In this document: piece by piece, positions 63,185 to 64,000 of the stretch
Layout: each line of letters opens with the position of its first letter
Numbering within the stretch: the stretch's first letter is position 1
Assembly (NCBI GenBank): GCA_022776445.1
Contig: JALFHZ010000122.1
Coordinates: forward strand, 1 to 64,000
Length of the DNA stretch: 64,000 nt
Direction of reading: 5' to 3'
Source: Lachnospiraceae bacterium
GTDB taxonomy: Bacteria; Bacillota; Clostridia; Lachnospirales; Lachnospiraceae
Made by a program: the position numbers and the translations under genes
Notes under the pieces: generated by a model
Told to the model about the DNA's origin: nothing
Databases searched by the model: none
What the model saw: the letters and a program-made list of their open reading frames with translations, nothing else

Positions 63185-64000
63185 TCAGCAGCAAAGATCC
63201 GCAATCACCTGCGCAAAGATCTTCGCACTGGTCAGCAGTTCATCCACCACTGCAAATTCATCTGCGCCATGCATCTTATTGTCGGTTCCCGGCATGGAAG
63301 CACCGAATGCGACGCCGTTTTTCAGATTGTGCACATAGGTACCGCCGCCGATCGCCAGGCACTTTCCTTCCTGACCCGTGTAACGCTCGTATGCTTTCAG
63401 CAGAGTCTTTACAAACTCCGAATTACCATCCACCATATGAGGCGGGGTCATGGAATCGTTGTGAAGGGTCAGTCCCTGCTCAGCCATCTTCGCCCGGATA
63501 ACCTGAAGTACATTTTCTTCATTGCCGCATACCGGAACACGGCTGTCGAACTCTCCCTTCAGGCTGTCTGCCGTCACTGTCAGCATGGAAAATGCCAGCG
63601 TCAGCCGCCCGGATATCTCATCCTGCAGATCCACGCCAAGGGAAGTTCCGTTTACATCGCCGTGCGGCATCAAAGCAGCCGTCTTCTTCAGAGCTTCCAT
63701 CTGCGGACATGCTGCGAAAGGCAGCGCCAGCAGAAGCTCCAGAAGTGCCGTGATCGCATTGTTGCCCTCCTGAGGAGTAGAGGCATGCGCCCCCTTGCCG
63801 ACAGCCGTCATCTCACAAAGACTGCCGTCGCAGACAAACCGGAATTCCACACCAGTTTTCTCTGTCACAGTCTTTGCTGCCGCTTCCAGAACAGCCAGTT
63901 CCAGACCTTCCGTCTTTGCTCTGGCTTTCCCCGGTACTACATTGATCTTGGTGCCTGCCTGAATCTCTACCAGACGCGGCAGCGCCTCAGACGCCGCAAA
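63185..64000 (-). CDS. M20 family metallopeptidase, PepV/Sapep-like dipeptidase (5' end cut)
   Basis: C-terminal 271 residues of a zinc dipeptidase; the open frame continues through the window edge, so the start is beyond 64000. Visible parts: KINVVPGKARAKTEG, the lid-domain GKGAHASTPQEGNNAITALL (catalytic-lid His), TVTADSLKGEFDSRVPVCGN, and the C-terminal metal-site region CLAIGGGTYVHNLKNGVAFG and TDNKMHGADEFAVVDELL (zinc-binding His). The segments match PepV/carnosinase-like enzymes that cleave dipeptides in the cytoplasm. Ends 5 bases from the end of the convergent gene; no terminator between. Confidence 0.9.
   Translation of the reverse strand, partial: FAASEALPRLVEIQAGTKINVVPGKARAKTEGLELAVLEAAAKTVTEKTGVEFRFVCDGSLCEMTAVGKGAHASTPQEGNNAITALLELLLALPFAACPQMEALKKTAALMPHGDVNGTSLGVDLQDEISGRLTLAFSMLTVTADSLKGEFDSRVPVCGNEENVLQVIRAKMAEQGLTLHNDSMTPPHMVDGNSEFVKTLLKAYERYTGQEGKCLAIGGGTYVHNLKNGVAFGASMPGTDNKMHGADEFAVVDELLTSAKIFAQVIADLCC

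Noticed and set aside
1-64000. CRISPR arrays, tRNA or rRNA genes, insertion sequences, prophage
   Set aside because: No repeat-spacer pattern, no tRNA or rRNA sequence, no transposase or integrase gene was seen; the window reads as core chromosome.

Overview
The window looks like a chromosomal segment of a spore-forming, anaerobic Firmicute of the class Clostridia, most probably a Lachnospiraceae-like gut or rumen bacterium. Reasons: a dcw cell-division cluster joined to spoIIGA-sigE-spoIIP, an mraZ-led operon, a Spo0E-like protein, NrdR, a 2-hydroxyacyl-CoA dehydratase-activase-like giant protein, two carbohydrate-type ABC importers with LacI-type control, sigma-A promoters of Firmicute type, and strong AGGAGG ribosome-binding sites with frequent TTG/GTG starts. 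Species is not determinable from the sequence alone.

Layout. 1-4226: a sugar ABC operon (lipoprotein, small unknown protein, permease) divergent from a GH105 unsaturated rhamnogalacturonyl hydrolase, with LacI-type operator sequences between; this suggests uptake of pectin fragments. 4238-9510: an MmpL/RND-type membrane transporter coupled to a secreted coiled-coil protein, divergent from a TetR regulator. 9509-28363: a minus-strand block mraZ-rsmH-ftsL-two class B PBPs-mraY-murD-ftsW-murA-ftsQ-ftsZ, then spoIIGA-sigE-spoIIP, then lepA-hemW, with internal promoters. 28424-35888: spo0E-like and lgt, ychF, lysA, and the operon corA / rhomboid-like / pyk. 36056-40294: a 1412-residue CoA-dehydratase-activase-like protein. 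40300-40914: no coding sequence, but a strong minus-strand promoter, many hairpins and a terminator: a candidate large structured non-coding RNA. 41094-45325: marR plus a heterodimeric ABC exporter. 45352-55729: phosphoesterase, a ParB-like/BMP fusion, SNF2 helicase, argS, aroD, efp, a YqeG-type HAD phosphatase and nrdR. 55735-61777: ylmC/ymxH with an apparent frameshift and its start inside a terminator-like hairpin, then a UgpB-like ABC operon ending in a metallo-beta-lactamase-fold lipoprotein, divergent from lacI. 61787-64000: a DUF624 membrane protein, an unknown membrane-anchored protein, and the end of an M20 dipeptidase.

How the parts work together. Sporulation entry is a recurring theme: the spoIIGA promoter has a -35/-10 spacing of 21 bp and Spo0A-box-like sequences, as in the Spo0A-activated spoIIG promoter of Bacillus; the lgt / spo0E-like promoter also has a cluster of Spo0A-box-like heptamers; spoIIP is translationally coupled to sigE. 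The two ABC importer operons share one design: a stem-loop directly after the lipoprotein gene. The strongest candidates for something undescribed are the ~580-nt RNA at 40300-40879 and the ylmC start region (hairpin plus A9 run).
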